This document shows positions 1 to 8,774 of a stretch of 64,000 nt of DNA, piece by piece. The notes under the pieces are model-generated. The model was given only the letters and a program-made list of their open reading frames with translations. It searched no databases and was not told where the DNA came from. The position numbers were made by a program, and so were the translations under genes. The stretch comes from Desulfosarcina widdelii (GTDB lineage: Bacteria > Desulfobacterota > Desulfobacteria > Desulfobacterales > Desulfosarcinaceae). The stretch is from assembly GCF_009688965.1 (NCBI RefSeq), contig NZ_AP021875.1, forward strand, positions 1,488,001-1,552,000. Reading direction: 5' to 3'. Each line of letters opens with the position of its first letter. The first letter of the stretch is position 1.

Positions 1-1
1 G

Positions 2-466
2 CTGTACTATGTTCTATATTGGTCGCTGATCAACCATCTACCGGAAACGCTGATCACGGTAAACACGCTTTCCGAGCCGCTGATCCCCCACAACCTGCCG
101 ATGACGCTCCAGTTTACCGGCTTTCTGGTGAGCTTGCTCCCGCTCTCCGCCTTGACTTATGGACTGGTCAATATTCGCAAGATCTTTTCGTTTTACAAAC
201 GAGGCGTCATTTTTTCTTTCGAACACGTCAGCCTTTTCAAGAAAACCGCCAAAGCGCTCCTGTTGTGGGTCGTTTTCTCAATCGTCTACGAATCCGCCAA
301 AAGTGTCCTTTTCACACTAGGCAACCCCCCTGGCAGCCGTATCATCAACGTGGGGCTAAGCTCGTCGGAAATCACGACGCTCATGGTAGGTGGAATCGTG
401 TTTTTGATTGCATGGGTAATGGATGAAGGACGCATCCTGACCGAAGAAAACGAACTCACCGTATAG
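2..466 (+). CDS. DUF2975 membrane protein, 5' end cut by the window
   Basis: The reading frame is open from the first complete codon of the window to a stop at 464-466, so the start lies upstream. The visible part (about 154 residues) has several hydrophobic stretches (TGFLVSLLPLSALTYGLV, ALLLWVVFSIVY, TLMVGGIVFLIAWVM) and ends with the motif MDEGRILTEENELTV, which is typical of DUF2975 proteins. These are small membrane proteins of unknown function that are almost always followed by a short Cro/CI-type regulator, as here (11-base gap). An internal ATG at 101 would give only a truncated protein. The family call is from memory of the C-terminal signature and the gene pairing. Confidence 0.8.
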   Translation: MYYVLYWSLINHLPETLITVNTLSEPLIPHNLPMTLQFTGFLVSLLPLSALTYGLVNIRKIFSFYKRGVIFSFEHVSLFKKTAKALLLWVVFSIVYESAKSVLFTLGNPPGSRIINVGLSSSEITTLMVGGIVFLIAWVMDEGRILTEENELTV

Positions 467-477
467 CCGGAGTCATT

Positions 478-687
478 ATGCCAATTATTGTAAAACTGGA
501 TGTGGTCCTGGCCATGCGAAAAATGAAATCGATGGAACTCGCCAGGCGGATTGGAATCACGGAGCAGAATCTGTCCATTTTAAAGACGGGCAAGGCAAAG
601 GCGATCCGTCTGTCCACGCTGGAGGCCATTTGCAAACACCTGAATTGCCAGCCGGGAGATCTCCTCGAATATGAAAGTGAAGATTAA
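478..687 (+). CDS. Small XRE/Cro-CI helix-turn-helix regulator (YozG-like)
   Basis: This 69-residue protein is essentially one HTH domain. Residues about 18-40 (MELARRIGITEQNLSILKTGKAK) give the helix-turn-helix, and the ending LEAICKHLNCQPGDLLEYE is the usual C-terminus of YozG-like regulators. It starts 11 bases after the DUF2975 gene and is probably co-transcribed with it. In characterised members of this pair the regulator is thought to control its own operon, but the target here is unknown. The start ATG is preceded by GGAG a few bases upstream. Confidence 0.85.
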   Translation: MPIIVKLDVVLAMRKMKSMELARRIGITEQNLSILKTGKAKAIRLSTLEAICKHLNCQPGDLLEYESED

Positions 688-983
688 TCTGGTATTTGGC
701 TTTCCTCTATAAAAACCGCACTCCCCGTAGCCATCAAATTGTTTTGGGTTATATAAGCCAAAAGGCTTCAGCTACGTTGACAAATCCTATTGATTCTGAT
801 TAATTAACAATTGGGATGATTGTCCCACATTATTAATGATTCCGGTGCTGTTATGACCTTTAAGAATCATAAGCTCCATGGCATCTACCAATCTCTGGAG
901 CGGCCTCCTTCCTTAGAGACTATAACAACCTACGCTAACGTACCGAAGTTCTCATGTTCTATAAATGGAGAAAAAAATAGCTA
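688..983. other. Gene-free low-GC stretch
   Basis: About 296 bases of AT-rich sequence between the XRE gene and the PAS gene. I see no coding signal, tRNA or strong hairpin. It presumably holds the promoter of the PAS gene, but no convincing -35/-10 pair stands out. Confidence 0.5.
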
Positions 984-1610
984 ATGGTAGACTTGGACGA
1001 CTACGATATTTATCATGACCGCGCTCTTGCTGCTGAACGATATAAAAGGTTAGTGGAAAATTCTCTTGATATCGTTTACATATTTTCAAATAAAAGAGGC
1101 GGGTTGTACTGGTCACCACGAGTAAAAGAAGTTCTCGGTTATGAACCTGCAGATCTCAAAAAAAACAGTTTTTTATGGTATGACTCAATCCACCCCGATT
1201 TCAAAGAAAATATAGATAGCTCAATCAATCAATTTTCAAAGGGAAGAGGCCATTCTATTGAATATAAAATTATAGATACTTCAGGAAAATGGCATTGGCT
1301 CCTTGATAGATTTATCGGCAAAGTGGAAAAAGGTGACGAAATAATCATTGAAGGGCTTGCGACTGATATTACAGTTCGAAAAAACCTTGAAATTGAATTG
1401 GAGGAAAAAAACGCTAAGTTAGAGAAAGCGATGGCTGAGGTGAAGACCCTGAGAGGAATTATTCCAATATGCTCAAATTGTAAAAAAATCAGAACAGACA
1501 AAGGAGCATGGGACGAAGTCGAGTTATATATAAGTCGCCATTCAGATGCTTTATTTAGCCACAGTATATGCCCAAAATGCAAAAAACTTCTATATCCAGA
1601 TTTTGATTGA
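984..1610 (+). CDS. PAS-domain protein with C-terminal cysteine motif
   Basis: The 208-residue product has one PAS fold (about residues 20-130), including RLVENSLDIVYIFS at the start and IEGLATDITVRK at the end of the PAC segment, then a short coiled coil (LEIELEEKNAKLEKAMAEVKTLRG). The tail IPICSNCKKIRTDKGAWDEVELYISRHSDALFSHSICPKC carries two CxxC pairs. I recall this tail from many PAS/response-regulator proteins that end without a kinase domain; metal binding is inferred. There is no output enzyme, so it probably acts as a sensor or adaptor. The region is visibly lower in GC than its neighbours, which suggests transfer. A GGAG lies about 13 bases before the ATG, a rather long spacing. Confidence 0.75.
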   Translation: MVDLDDYDIYHDRALAAERYKRLVENSLDIVYIFSNKRGGLYWSPRVKEVLGYEPADLKKNSFLWYDSIHPDFKENIDSSINQFSKGRGHSIEYKIIDTSGKWHWLLDRFIGKVEKGDEIIIEGLATDITVRKNLEIELEEKNAKLEKAMAEVKTLRGIIPICSNCKKIRTDKGAWDEVELYISRHSDALFSHSICPKCKKLLYPDFD

Positions 1611-1708
1611 AATTGCAGATCTAAATATGAATCTTCTGCTGGAGGAGGAACGCAAATTCATACTGCTGAGACATGCATTTTCACCATAATTTTTCAAATA
1701 TCGATTAA

Positions 1709-2257
1709 TCACTTTCTAAAAATATATTCTTCCTTCAATAATCCGTAAATTACGTGGTCCTGGTGCTTGTCGTTAACCTTCGCTGTCCGGCGAATCGTTC
1801 CCTCTTCCCTGAACCCCAATCGCTCCGGGATTGCCCGGCTTACGGTGTTGTCGACCGCACAATGAATCTCCACCTTCTGGAGGGGCCAGCTTTCAAACCC
1901 GATATGGATTACCTCTTTCACGGCCTTTGTCATGACTCCATTGCCCGTGTATTCTTCGCCCAGCCAGTAGCCGATCATTCCCACGCCGTTGACGTGGTCC
2001 AATTGATTGAAGCCCACCACGCCAACGATTTGGTTGTTGTTGAAAACGGAAAGGTGCAGGGCTTCTTCTTTTGCGAATCTGATCAATTGATCCCGAATAA
2101 ACATTTTTGTATCGCCGACCTCCTGAACGGTATCGAGCCAGGGCAGCCATACTTTCAGGTGCTCACGGTTTTGGTCGGTCAACGCGAACAACGGCTCTGC
2201 GAATTGCGGTACGGTCAAGGCGAGCCTCAGGTCTTTCTCAATTTCTCTGAAAAACAT
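1709..2257 (-). CDS. GNAT acetyltransferase, RimJ/RimL type
   Basis: The 182-residue protein has the RimJ/RimL-like layout: the N-terminal LxLxxPQFAEPLFALTDQNREHLKVWLPWLD motif, the strand HLSVFNNNQIVGVVGFN, a motif-A equivalent (GYWLGEEYTGNGVMTKAVKEVI) and a C-terminal LGFREEGTIRR segment. Proteins like this (for example the YdaF type) transfer acetyl from acetyl-CoA to the amino terminus of ribosomal proteins or to small amines; the substrate here cannot be read. The AIPERLGF segment replaces the usual N(x)RSxRxxEKLGF with RAIPERLGF, a normal variation. It stands alone with a downstream gap of about 100 bases. Confidence 0.8.
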   Translation of the reverse strand: MFFREIEKDLRLALTVPQFAEPLFALTDQNREHLKVWLPWLDTVQEVGDTKMFIRDQLIRFAKEEALHLSVFNNNQIVGVVGFNQLDHVNGVGMIGYWLGEEYTGNGVMTKAVKEVIHIGFESWPLQKVEIHCAVDNTVSRAIPERLGFREEGTIRRTAKVNDKHQDHVIYGLLKEEYIFRK

Positions 2258-2379
2258 TGGCTTTTTCGATGCTTTCTGGAAGTTTTGCCAAATCCGGGTG
2301 GCTTCGTTCTTGAAGAACGCAACCGGGCTCCCGCAATTCTTCAGGTTATTCGGTTTCTTTTGGCCCCGGAAAAATCAAT

Positions 2380-2694
2380 TCAATCTTCACCCGCGGGTTT
2401 GATCTCTTTGAGTTCATTCCCCTCGAAAACCAGGCTGTAATAATACGTTTTCCCGTAGGATGTAACGGCTACGATCCATTCCTCGATTTTCATCACCCGT
2501 ATTCGTTCATCAGATACAATTCTGTCTATATATCCAATTGTTTCCTTTGATTTGGGCTCACCACATTTCAGCAAAACTTCATGTTTCAAATCGCCTACGG
2601 AAACGATTTCGTTTCCAACCGTAAAGCCAAATACATTGTTTCCAATCAATGTAAGAATCAAAAAAGCCAATCCTATAAAAATCAACTTTTTCAT
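2380..2694 (-). CDS. Secreted small DUF2845-like protein
   Basis: The product is 104 residues with an N-terminal hydrophobic signal segment (KKLIFIGLAFLILTLIGNNVFG), followed by a short beta-rich domain with VSVGDLKHEVLLKCGEPKSKE, which matches the GDxxxEVxxxCGEP signature of DUF2845 proteins. The function of that family is unknown; export to the periplasm is inferred from the signal. I chose the ATG at 2694 rather than the earlier in-frame start at 2718 because a strong GAGGAGG ribosome site lies 5 bases before it. Confidence 0.65.
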   Translation of the reverse strand: MKKLIFIGLAFLILTLIGNNVFGFTVGNEIVSVGDLKHEVLLKCGEPKSKETIGYIDRIVSDERIRVMKIEEWIVAVTSYGKTYYYSLVFEGNELKEIKPAGED

Positions 2695-2745
2695 GTTAAC
2701 CTCCTCTTCATCGATCAAAGTAGGGTCTGAGCCACTGTCTTGCCC

Positions 2746-3543
2746 TCAATAAGTCGGCCCGGGCATCCGTTCGACCTCAACGTGCATATTTATCAGTTCA
2801 ACCGGGTCACCGAATTGTGTGTAGATGGCAACATCGGCAGCGTCGCGACCAAAGGCAATGGCGACGCGGCCTCCCTGCAAATCGGGTTGGGTTGGATCGA
2901 ATGTGTACCAACGATTTCCAACATAGGCCTCGAACCAGGCGTGTAGATCCATCGGTTCAAGCCCCTCGAGGTAGCCCACTACCATTCGAGCCGGTATCGA
3001 AAGCGCTCGGCAACACGCTATGCCCAAATGGGCCATGTCTCGACAGACGCCATACCCCAATTGGTTCAGTTCGGATGCACTGATGATCTGCTGTCCACTT
3101 CCAGGCGTGTATCGTATCGTGTTGCGAACATAATCGACGATCGCGTCACATTGATCGTAGCCGGCGGCCCGGCCCGCTGATATGGAGGCGGCCATTTCAG
3201 TGAATCGATCCGATTCGCAATATCGGCTTGGATACAGGAACGGCAAGGTTTCATCGGGCAACTGTTGAACCTCGATGAAAGGCGCGCCGGGAGCCGTGTC
3301 GGAAACGTCAGCGGTTTCGATATTAACGGATGTGAGCACAGAGAAATGCCCGGCTGGTGCGACCAATCGCTGGCACAAGTTGCCGTAAATATCTGTGAAT
3401 TCGACCGCCGGCACACTGGGAGACAGGACGTACTCTTCTCGCGCGATCCACTGCTGCCATCCACTCCGCGGACGCAACATGAGCAAAAAGGGAGTAGGAA
3501 CCGGGATTTGAAACTCTAGAAAACAGGATGCACTTAACCACAT
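2746..3543 (-). CDS. Transglutaminase-like cysteine protease-fold protein
   Basis: The 265-residue protein has a bacterial transglutaminase-like core. The expected triad is visible: cysteine in [12 protein letters not shown], histidine in [11 protein letters not shown] and aspartate in [10 protein letters not shown]. The N-terminal part (residues 1-110) is the beta-sandwich-like segment that often precedes this domain ([20 protein letters not shown]). No signal peptide is evident. Such proteins are usually peptidases or amidases rather than cross-linking enzymes, and the substrate is unknown. It is not clearly in an operon with the DUF2845 gene, although both are on the minus strand about 50 bases apart. 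Confidence 0.85.
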   Translation of the reverse strand: MWLSASCFLEFQIPVPTPFLLMLRPRSGWQQWIAREEYVLSPSVPAVEFTDIYGNLCQRLVAPAGHFSVLTSVNIETADVSDTAPGAPFIEVQQLPDETLPFLYPSRYCESDRFTEMAASISAGRAAGYDQCDAIVDYVRNTIRYTPGSGQQIISASELNQLGYGVCRDMAHLGIACCRALSIPARMVVGYLEGLEPMDLHAWFEAYVGNRWYTFDPTQPDLQGGRVAIAFGRDAADVAIYTQFGDPVELINMHVEVERMPGPTY

Positions 3544-3812
3544 GGTAATTCGTCACTTATTCTGATTGAGGGTTCACATTCGACGTTTTGAATGGCTTTT
3601 GGTGGATTTTCTATGTGACCGGCCGAAGCTCGCTGGGGACAGTGCCGAGTAATTTCATGCTTGAAAACCTCTAACGGGTTTCCGCAATCTTTGCAAGTGA
3701 CATCGAAAATTGCGTCTGTCCCTTTTCCTGAATGTTATTTCCGGTACATTTTCAGATGGTTGAAACGTTTCTCGATTCGAATAATAAAGATCTGACCACG
3801 TGCAACCCCGGT

Positions 3813-4445
3813 TCAATCGGTATTTGAAAACGCCAGGTTCAAGCCAAGTGCAATAAAAATACTGCCTGAAATTTTATTTATTGTCCGAATCCAAAGTGGA
3901 TTTTTCTTGAAAGCCATGGCGATCCCTGAAGAAAAGCCAGCGAAAATCAAATACCACAGTGTGCAGATAAAAACGTAGACAAGGCCAAGGAATGAAAAGG
4001 AAGCTACGTTGCCCTGGTTGGCGTCTATAAATTGTGGCAGGAAGGATAGAAAAAACAGCGCCACTTTTGGATTAAGAACATTGGTTAAAACGCCCTGACT
4101 GTAAATTTTCCAGAAACTGATTTCGGGTAAATTATTCTTGCTTAAAACATCGGTATGCTTTGACGCAAAAATCAGCGTTATTCCCAGGTAAATCAGATAC
4201 GCGGCGCCAATCAGTTTAATAATTTTGAATACCATGGCCGAAGTAGCCAAAATTGTGGAAAGACCAATCGCTGCAGCAATGGTATGAACGAGAACGCCTG
4301 TACTGATGCCGAGCACAGAGGCATAGCCTGACTTTGTTCCCTGTGAAATTGTCCGCCCCAGGATGTAGAAAGTATCCGGTCCCGGTGTAACGCTTAAAAC
4401 AATTGCCGAAAGGCAAAACAATTCAAAATTCTGGATTCCGTACAT
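3813..4445 (-). CDS. LysE/RhtB-family amino-acid exporter
   Basis: This is a 210-residue inner-membrane protein with about six hydrophobic segments. The diagnostic LysE/RhtB N-terminus is present (LSVTPGPDTFYILGRTISQGTKSGYASVLGISTG), as is the central GVLTNVLNPKVALFFLSFLPQF. Family members export amino acids or related metabolites by proton exchange; the substrate here is not known. I chose the ATG at 4445 because AGAGG sits 8 bases upstream, although a GTG three codons earlier is possible. The gene is flanked by gaps on both sides and is probably monocistronic. Confidence 0.88.
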   Translation of the reverse strand: MYGIQNFELFCLSAIVLSVTPGPDTFYILGRTISQGTKSGYASVLGISTGVLVHTIAAAIGLSTILATSAMVFKIIKLIGAAYLIYLGITLIFASKHTDVLSKNNLPEISFWKIYSQGVLTNVLNPKVALFFLSFLPQFIDANQGNVASFSFLGLVYVFICTLWYLIFAGFSSGIAMAFKKNPLWIRTINKISGSIFIALGLNLAFSNTD

Positions 4446-4515
4446 TCTAAGCACCTCTTTAAAAATAGCTGTTTAGCTGTACCGATAGTAAAGGTCCCCA
4501 TATCCCCCCTGCTTA

Positions 4516-4908
4516 TTACTGCGATGCGATCTTGGCTCCTCTTTCAGCTAACAACTCTTTTAATATGGATCTATGACAGCGTGATTCATTTTCGCAATAG
4601 CAGCCGACTGAAATGTTTGAATTGTGAGATAATGCTGCGAGCAAGTCGATGATTCTGCTTTTTTCCGGATTCTTCATCTCGGATCGGTATTTTCTGGCAA
4701 ATGCAATCCAGTCTTTTTCTGTTTTTACTGCCTGACCGATTTTCATCAGCTCGTTTGTTGGCGCAACATTGGGGAGCCAGACATCATACCAGTTTTGAGT
4801 AGAAAATTCGCTTTTCGGAATGCCGCGTGGAGGCCGTCTCACTGTACCGATACGCAAACCTTCATTTTTATATCTGTCGGAACCAAGCCGGACAATTCGT
4901 ATTGTCAT
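4516..4908 (-). CDS. DUF488 family protein
   Basis: The 130-residue protein contains the DUF488 hallmarks: an N-terminal VRLGSDRY..GLRIGTVRRPPRG, the WYDVWLPNVAPT segment and the C-terminal VGCYCENESRCHRSIL motif, in which CYC...CHR is strongly conserved. DUF488 is a small cytosolic domain of unknown function. The gene lies 21 bases downstream of the lipoprotein gene, on the same strand, so the two may be co-transcribed. Confidence 0.85.
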   Translation of the reverse strand: MTIRIVRLGSDRYKNEGLRIGTVRRPPRGIPKSEFSTQNWYDVWLPNVAPTNELMKIGQAVKTEKDWIAFARKYRSEMKNPEKSRIIDLLAALSHNSNISVGCYCENESRCHRSILKELLAERGAKIASQ

Positions 4909-4929
4909 TCTCTGCCTCCGAATAATTAA

Positions 4930-5478
4930 TTATTCACCCTTATACTGAAGCATCTCCTTATAGGCGTCCGGATTGGTCTCGACATCAGCCTTGTATTCTT
5001 CGATGGCCGTTTTAAAGATTTCCGGATCCATATTTTTTAACTTGCCGTTGGGGTCTCGCTCCAGGTAGGTCAGGCCTTGAATGGATTTCATGGCCTCTTC
5101 GGCGCTGACCGGTGAAAAGCCCGATGTTCTGGCCCGCCACACCCCCATAGCGATTCCCTCACGAAGGAAGTATCTTTTTCCGGCCTCGAAAGTAAGATCT
5201 GCGACACACGTGTTTTCAGTCTCCACAACGACGTAATGCTGCCCCGGCTCCACATCGGTAATGAAATAGGTATTGCCCATTGTTTCGCCGATAAATTGAT
5301 CGTCCAGATAATTCCAGAAAACAATGGCACCGCCAAAATAGGTATCCCGAAGGATAACCAATAACGCCTTATCCTCTTTGGCTACCAGTTCAGGAGGCTG
5401 TTCCGGTTTGAGCATTTGCGTGGTAGCGCAGCCGGATAATAGTGCGCCCAAGAGCATCAAGATTACAAAACGCTTCAT
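4930..5478 (-). CDS. Putative lipoprotein, DUF2846-like
   Basis: The 182-residue product starts with a lipoprotein signal (MKRFVILMLLGALLSGCATT), with lipobox LLSGC and the acylated cysteine at about residue 17. The body has a small beta-sandwich look (VILRDTYFGGAIVFWNYLDDQFIGETMGNTYFITDVEPGQHYVVVE), which resembles DUF2846 proteins of unknown function. The start at 5478 is favoured over an upstream frame start because an AAGGAGGG site lies a few bases before it and the signal peptide begins there. Asp or Glu is absent at position +2 after the cysteine, so outer-membrane sorting is possible. Confidence 0.7.
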   Translation of the reverse strand: MKRFVILMLLGALLSGCATTQMLKPEQPPELVAKEDKALLVILRDTYFGGAIVFWNYLDDQFIGETMGNTYFITDVEPGQHYVVVETENTCVADLTFEAGKRYFLREGIAMGVWRARTSGFSPVSAEEAMKSIQGLTYLERDPNGKLKNMDPEIFKTAIEEYKADVETNPDAYKEMLQYKGE

Positions 5479-6602
5479 CCATCCCTCCTTATTTAAAAAC
5501 GAATCGTTCGATTTAAGAAAGCGCAATCCTTATGCACGATCAGACGCAACGCCAAACGAAAAACACCGCATGCCGAAACGGCAGCGGCGGTTCAGGAGCA
5601 GAATTTTGGTGGAACCTGTTTCACCATGGCGGAAGGAGCGAAAGCGGCGATGGAAGGTCGAGGGCCACCTGCCATGGAACTATTGGTTGCGATTTGGAAA
5701 TTTGGTTTCATTGCCAACTCCGTTTACGGATGGTTCATCCGTTTTTAACCTAAATTAGGCGATTTTCGAGCTTGCCGCAGATTCAAGGCAGCCGTCGTGG
5801 CGCTATAGTGGGCTATGCGCCGCGGCGGCTAACGCCGAAGATGTGGTGAGATCGGCAATCCCGGAGGGTTTCGCCTTTTGAGGGAAAAATCAGTGCGTAA
5901 GCTAACGAAATTATGGTCTTCCCTTATTTTTCAAAAAAGGCGAAACGCCTGTTTCAGGTTTAAGAGATGGTCGTCAATGGTCGGTGTCTTACCATAGAAA
6001 ACAGGATTTGCAAATGCGGGCCATGGATTTTTTCCATGAGCAATTGTAATTGGATTGGGGTGTCAAAATTTCACCTTACCCTGTCCCTCTCCCTAAGGGC
6101 GAGGGCACATTTGGATAAGGCTACGCGGCAAACAGCTCGGTTTGTGCAGCCATTGAGATTGCGCTCCAGGTGTCGATACCGATACCGATTGCGATCCCGA
6201 TTGCGAGGGGGATATTGTAACGGATGTCAGACGACGATCCTCGGGAAACGATGCACCCGCCCTGTTTCGGTCATGTTCCCCTGCTATTCGGCGCTGCCTG
6301 ACAAAATCGGTATCGGGATCGAATGGTTATGGATAGCGCTAAAGCCTCACTGCGGCGCCCGGCGCCGCGGGAATGACATGTCTTGAAACTTTTTGCGAAA
6401 CCTTCAATCGTGCAGCCTTTTGCGGTAGTTTGTGATATAGGCATCCGTTTTGGATCGGGTTCTGTTCGGTATGAATCGAGAATATCATTCCCTGCGTCAT
6501 TCCGGAATAAATCGGAACCCTGTTATTTCAATGTGTCCTGGATGTCCCCGGATCAGGTCCGGGGCAGGCTTATCAGGTCCGGTACGACGAGTTTGGAATT
6601 AA
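5479..6602. other. 1.1 kb gene-free stretch rich in repeats
   Basis: No convincing gene is seen on either strand; the open frames here have no family resemblance and use codons unlike the neighbours. The stretch holds a long imperfect inverted repeat at 5868-5946, a run of CGATACCGATTGCGATCCCGATTGCG-like short repeats near 6175-6215 with a partial inverse copy near 6305-6325, and several short GC-rich palindromic pieces (near 6355-6375, 6485-6512 and 6540-6575) of the kind seen again at 7840, 13618 and 13918. It may be a decayed island or a landing site for repeat elements. Confidence 0.6.
5868..5946. repeat. Long imperfect inverted repeat
   Basis: The left arm begins GTTTCGCCTTTTGAGGG at 5868 and the right arm ends CAAAAAAGGCGAAAC at 5946. 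They pair over about 20 bases with a 2-3 base slip around a loop of about 35 bases. No T-tract follows the right arm, so a simple terminator is unlikely. It is probably a dispersed intergenic repeat. Confidence 0.7.
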
Positions 6603-7814
6603 ATGACCACTATGCAATCGAACGTCCCAAAAACCCAACAACCCGCCAACGGGTTTAAAGCGCACCTGTTCCCCATCCTTTTTTTGGCATCGATATTCTT
6701 TCTCAACTTTCTGTCGAGGATCATCCTGGCACCACTGTTGCCGACCATCGAGCAGGATCTTGGTATCAACCACGGCGAAGCCGGATCGCTCTTTCTATTG
6801 ATCTCGGTCGGATATTTCGCGGCCCTGCTCGCATCCGGCTTTGTCTCGGCCCGAATTTTCCATCGACGGACCATCGTGCTTTCGGCGGTAGCCCTGGGGG
6901 TTGCCCTTTATCTCACCGCCTTCAGCCGCGGACTTTTCGGAATGCGGACCAGCCTGATCCTTGTGGGGATGGCCGCTGGCCTTTACCTGCCTTCGGGAAT
7001 CGCGTCGATTACCCGACTGGTCGACGCCCGGCACTGGGGAAAGGCGCTGTCCATCCATGAGGTGGCCCCCAATCTGGCCTTTGTCGCGGCGCCTCTGCTT
7101 GCCGAGTTCATGCTGGGATGGATTTCATGGCGCAGTGTCCTGATCGTCCTTGGCAGCCTCACGCTGATCCTGTCGGTCGCCTTTTCGAAATTCGGCCGGG
7201 GCGGCGATTTTCCCGGAAGCGCACCCGGTTTCGGTGCCTGCAAGACGCTTTTCAGGCTGCCGGCCTTCTGGATCATGACGGTGCTTTTTATGGTGGGAAT
7301 CAGTTCCACCATGGGAATCTACACGATGCTGCCGCTTTTCCTGGTAACGGAGCACGGGATGGACCGCAGCCTGGCCAACGAACTCGTCGGCCTGTCCCGT
7401 GTGCTGAGTATCGCCATGGCCCTGCTGGCCGGCGTGGTCAATGATCGCCTGGGTTCCAAACGCACCCTGATGATCGTATTGCTGCTGAGCGGCACGATGA
7501 CGATCCTGCTCGGGGTGGTACCGGGATTCTGGACAATTTTCCTGGTTTTCCTGCAGCCCCTCATGGCGGTCAGCTTTTTCCCGCCCGCATTTGCCCTTCT
7601 TTCAACCGTCGGTCCGCCGGATGTGCGCAACGTCTCGGTTTCGCTGGCCGTGCCGGCGGGGTTTATGTTCGGAGGAGGCGTCATGCCCCTTTTTATCGGC
7701 TTTATGGGGGACAGGGGCAGCTTTGCCGGCGGCATCGTCATCGTGGGGGGATTGATTTTGTCAGGTGTCCTGCTGGCAACCTTTCTAAAGCCGAATCAGG
7801 GAGACGGAAGTTGA
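6603..7814 (+). CDS. Major facilitator superfamily transporter
   Basis: This 403-residue inner-membrane protein has about twelve hydrophobic segments in two halves. The first cytoplasmic loop GFVSARIFHRRTIVLSAVALGVAL and the equivalent loop in the second half (GVVNDRLGSKRTLMIVLLLSG) carry the G-x-x-x-D/x-R-x-G-R-R/K pattern of MFS carriers. The order SRIILAPLLPTIEQDLGI at the start is common in organic-acid/nitrate-type MFS proteins. The substrate is unknown. An alternative ATG at 6612 exists and neither start has a strong ribosome site. Confidence 0.85.
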   Translation: MTTMQSNVPKTQQPANGFKAHLFPILFLASIFFLNFLSRIILAPLLPTIEQDLGINHGEAGSLFLLISVGYFAALLASGFVSARIFHRRTIVLSAVALGVALYLTAFSRGLFGMRTSLILVGMAAGLYLPSGIASITRLVDARHWGKALSIHEVAPNLAFVAAPLLAEFMLGWISWRSVLIVLGSLTLILSVAFSKFGRGGDFPGSAPGFGACKTLFRLPAFWIMTVLFMVGISSTMGIYTMLPLFLVTEHGMDRSLANELVGLSRVLSIAMALLAGVVNDRLGSKRTLMIVLLLSGTMTILLGVVPGFWTIFLVFLQPLMAVSFFPPAFALLSTVGPPDVRNVSVSLAVPAGFMFGGGVMPLFIGFMGDRGSFAGGIVIVGGLILSGVLLATFLKPNQGDGS

Positions 7815-7839
7815 TCGGTTCACCTTTAGCCATTATGGA

Positions 7840-7865
7840 TTCCCGCCCTCGCGGGAATGACAAGT
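7840..7865. repeat. Short dispersed palindrome
   Basis: The sequence reads ATTCCCGCCCTCGCGGGAAT with a few flanking bases, an imperfect palindrome 25 bases after the MFS gene stop. A closely related unit (ATTCCCGCGCAGGCGGGAAT) occurs at 13620. Such units are often spread through genomes as REP-like elements and may also help stop transcription. Confidence 0.6.
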
Positions 7866-7903
7866 CTGGCGGCTTTTTGCGAATTCGTCGAATTTAACAA
7901 ATA

Positions 7904-8758
7904 TTAGCCCACAGCGAATTTCGTCTCGGCTTCCCTGGCAAACAAACGGACCGCCCTCGTCCAGAAAACCGCCTGGCTCCAGTTGGTCCCCAAAGCGCCG
8001 GATGGGCAGACATCGATGCATTGATAGCATTTATTGCATCTGCCTTTGTCGATGGCGATCTCTTTTTCCGATGTGCAAAGGATTGCCCCGGCATCGCAGG
8101 ATTCGATGCATTGATGGCAGTTTTTGCACATCGCTGCATCGTAGTCGATATGCGGCATAAACCACATGCGTTCCCTGTTCGACGTGCAATACCCCATTAA
8201 AGACGCGAGCATTCCCCGGGTATGCAGTTTTTTCAGCTCCGCCAGTTCGATCCGGGCGGTGTTTTTCATATCGATCTTTTCGGCGATGCCCTGAACCACC
8301 GCTGTGAATTGGCTTGAGGCAGCGTCGTCGGGCTGTCCTCTTCCGAACGCAGCCTCCAGGTCTCCCAGGCGCTGCCGGCCGTCGACCTTGGCCGCATGGG
8401 GGGCAACGATCTGACCGCCGCCAACGATCGTGCAGCCTTTTTCAATCAATTCCTTCGCCAGAAGAAAGGGTACCGGGTTGATGACGCATTTGCCGAAGGT
8501 TGAAAACACGAAAGCGGAAGCGCCCTTGAATGGGGGAAGTTTTTGGATCAACCGCCTTGCGGAGTTGGGGACATCCCAGTATTGCACCGGCACGCCGAGT
8601 ACGATCAGATCCGGATGGTATGGATAGTTGTCCGCATCAAAATCGCGGAGGTGGAAAATATCGGCATTCCATTGCCTGGAGAGTAAGGCCTCCTGCGCTC
8701 GCTGTCCCAATCGTCTGGTGTTTCCAGAACAGGAATAGTAAAGGATTAAGGCCTTCAA
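7904..8758 (-). CDS. EFR1-type flavodoxin-ferredoxin fusion protein
   Basis: The 284-residue protein joins a flavodoxin-like N-terminal domain (ALILYYSCSGNTRRLGQRAQ, with the FMN phosphate loop SCSGNT, about residues 1-165) to two [4Fe-4S] motifs near the C-terminus: CKNCHQCIESC and CNKCYQCIDVC (about residues 210-260). This is the EFR1 ferredoxin layout, a cytosolic electron carrier whose partners are unknown. The gene is upstream-flanked by a periplasmic binding protein gene on the same strand with a gap of only 16 bases, so they may share a transcript. Confidence 0.85.
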   Translation of the reverse strand: MKALILYYSCSGNTRRLGQRAQEALLSRQWNADIFHLRDFDADNYPYHPDLIVLGVPVQYWDVPNSARRLIQKLPPFKGASAFVFSTFGKCVINPVPFLLAKELIEKGCTIVGGGQIVAPHAAKVDGRQRLGDLEAAFGRGQPDDAASSQFTAVVQGIAEKIDMKNTARIELAELKKLHTRGMLASLMGYCTSNRERMWFMPHIDYDAAMCKNCHQCIESCDAGAILCTSEKEIAIDKGRCNKCYQCIDVCPSGALGTNWSQAVFWTRAVRLFAREAETKFAVG

Positions 8759-8774
8759 TCAATTTTCCTTATTC

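Noticed and set aside
5532..6658. Several plus-strand frames of 70-140 residues
   Set aside because: They have no recognisable domain, unusual composition and poor start signals, and they run through repeats.
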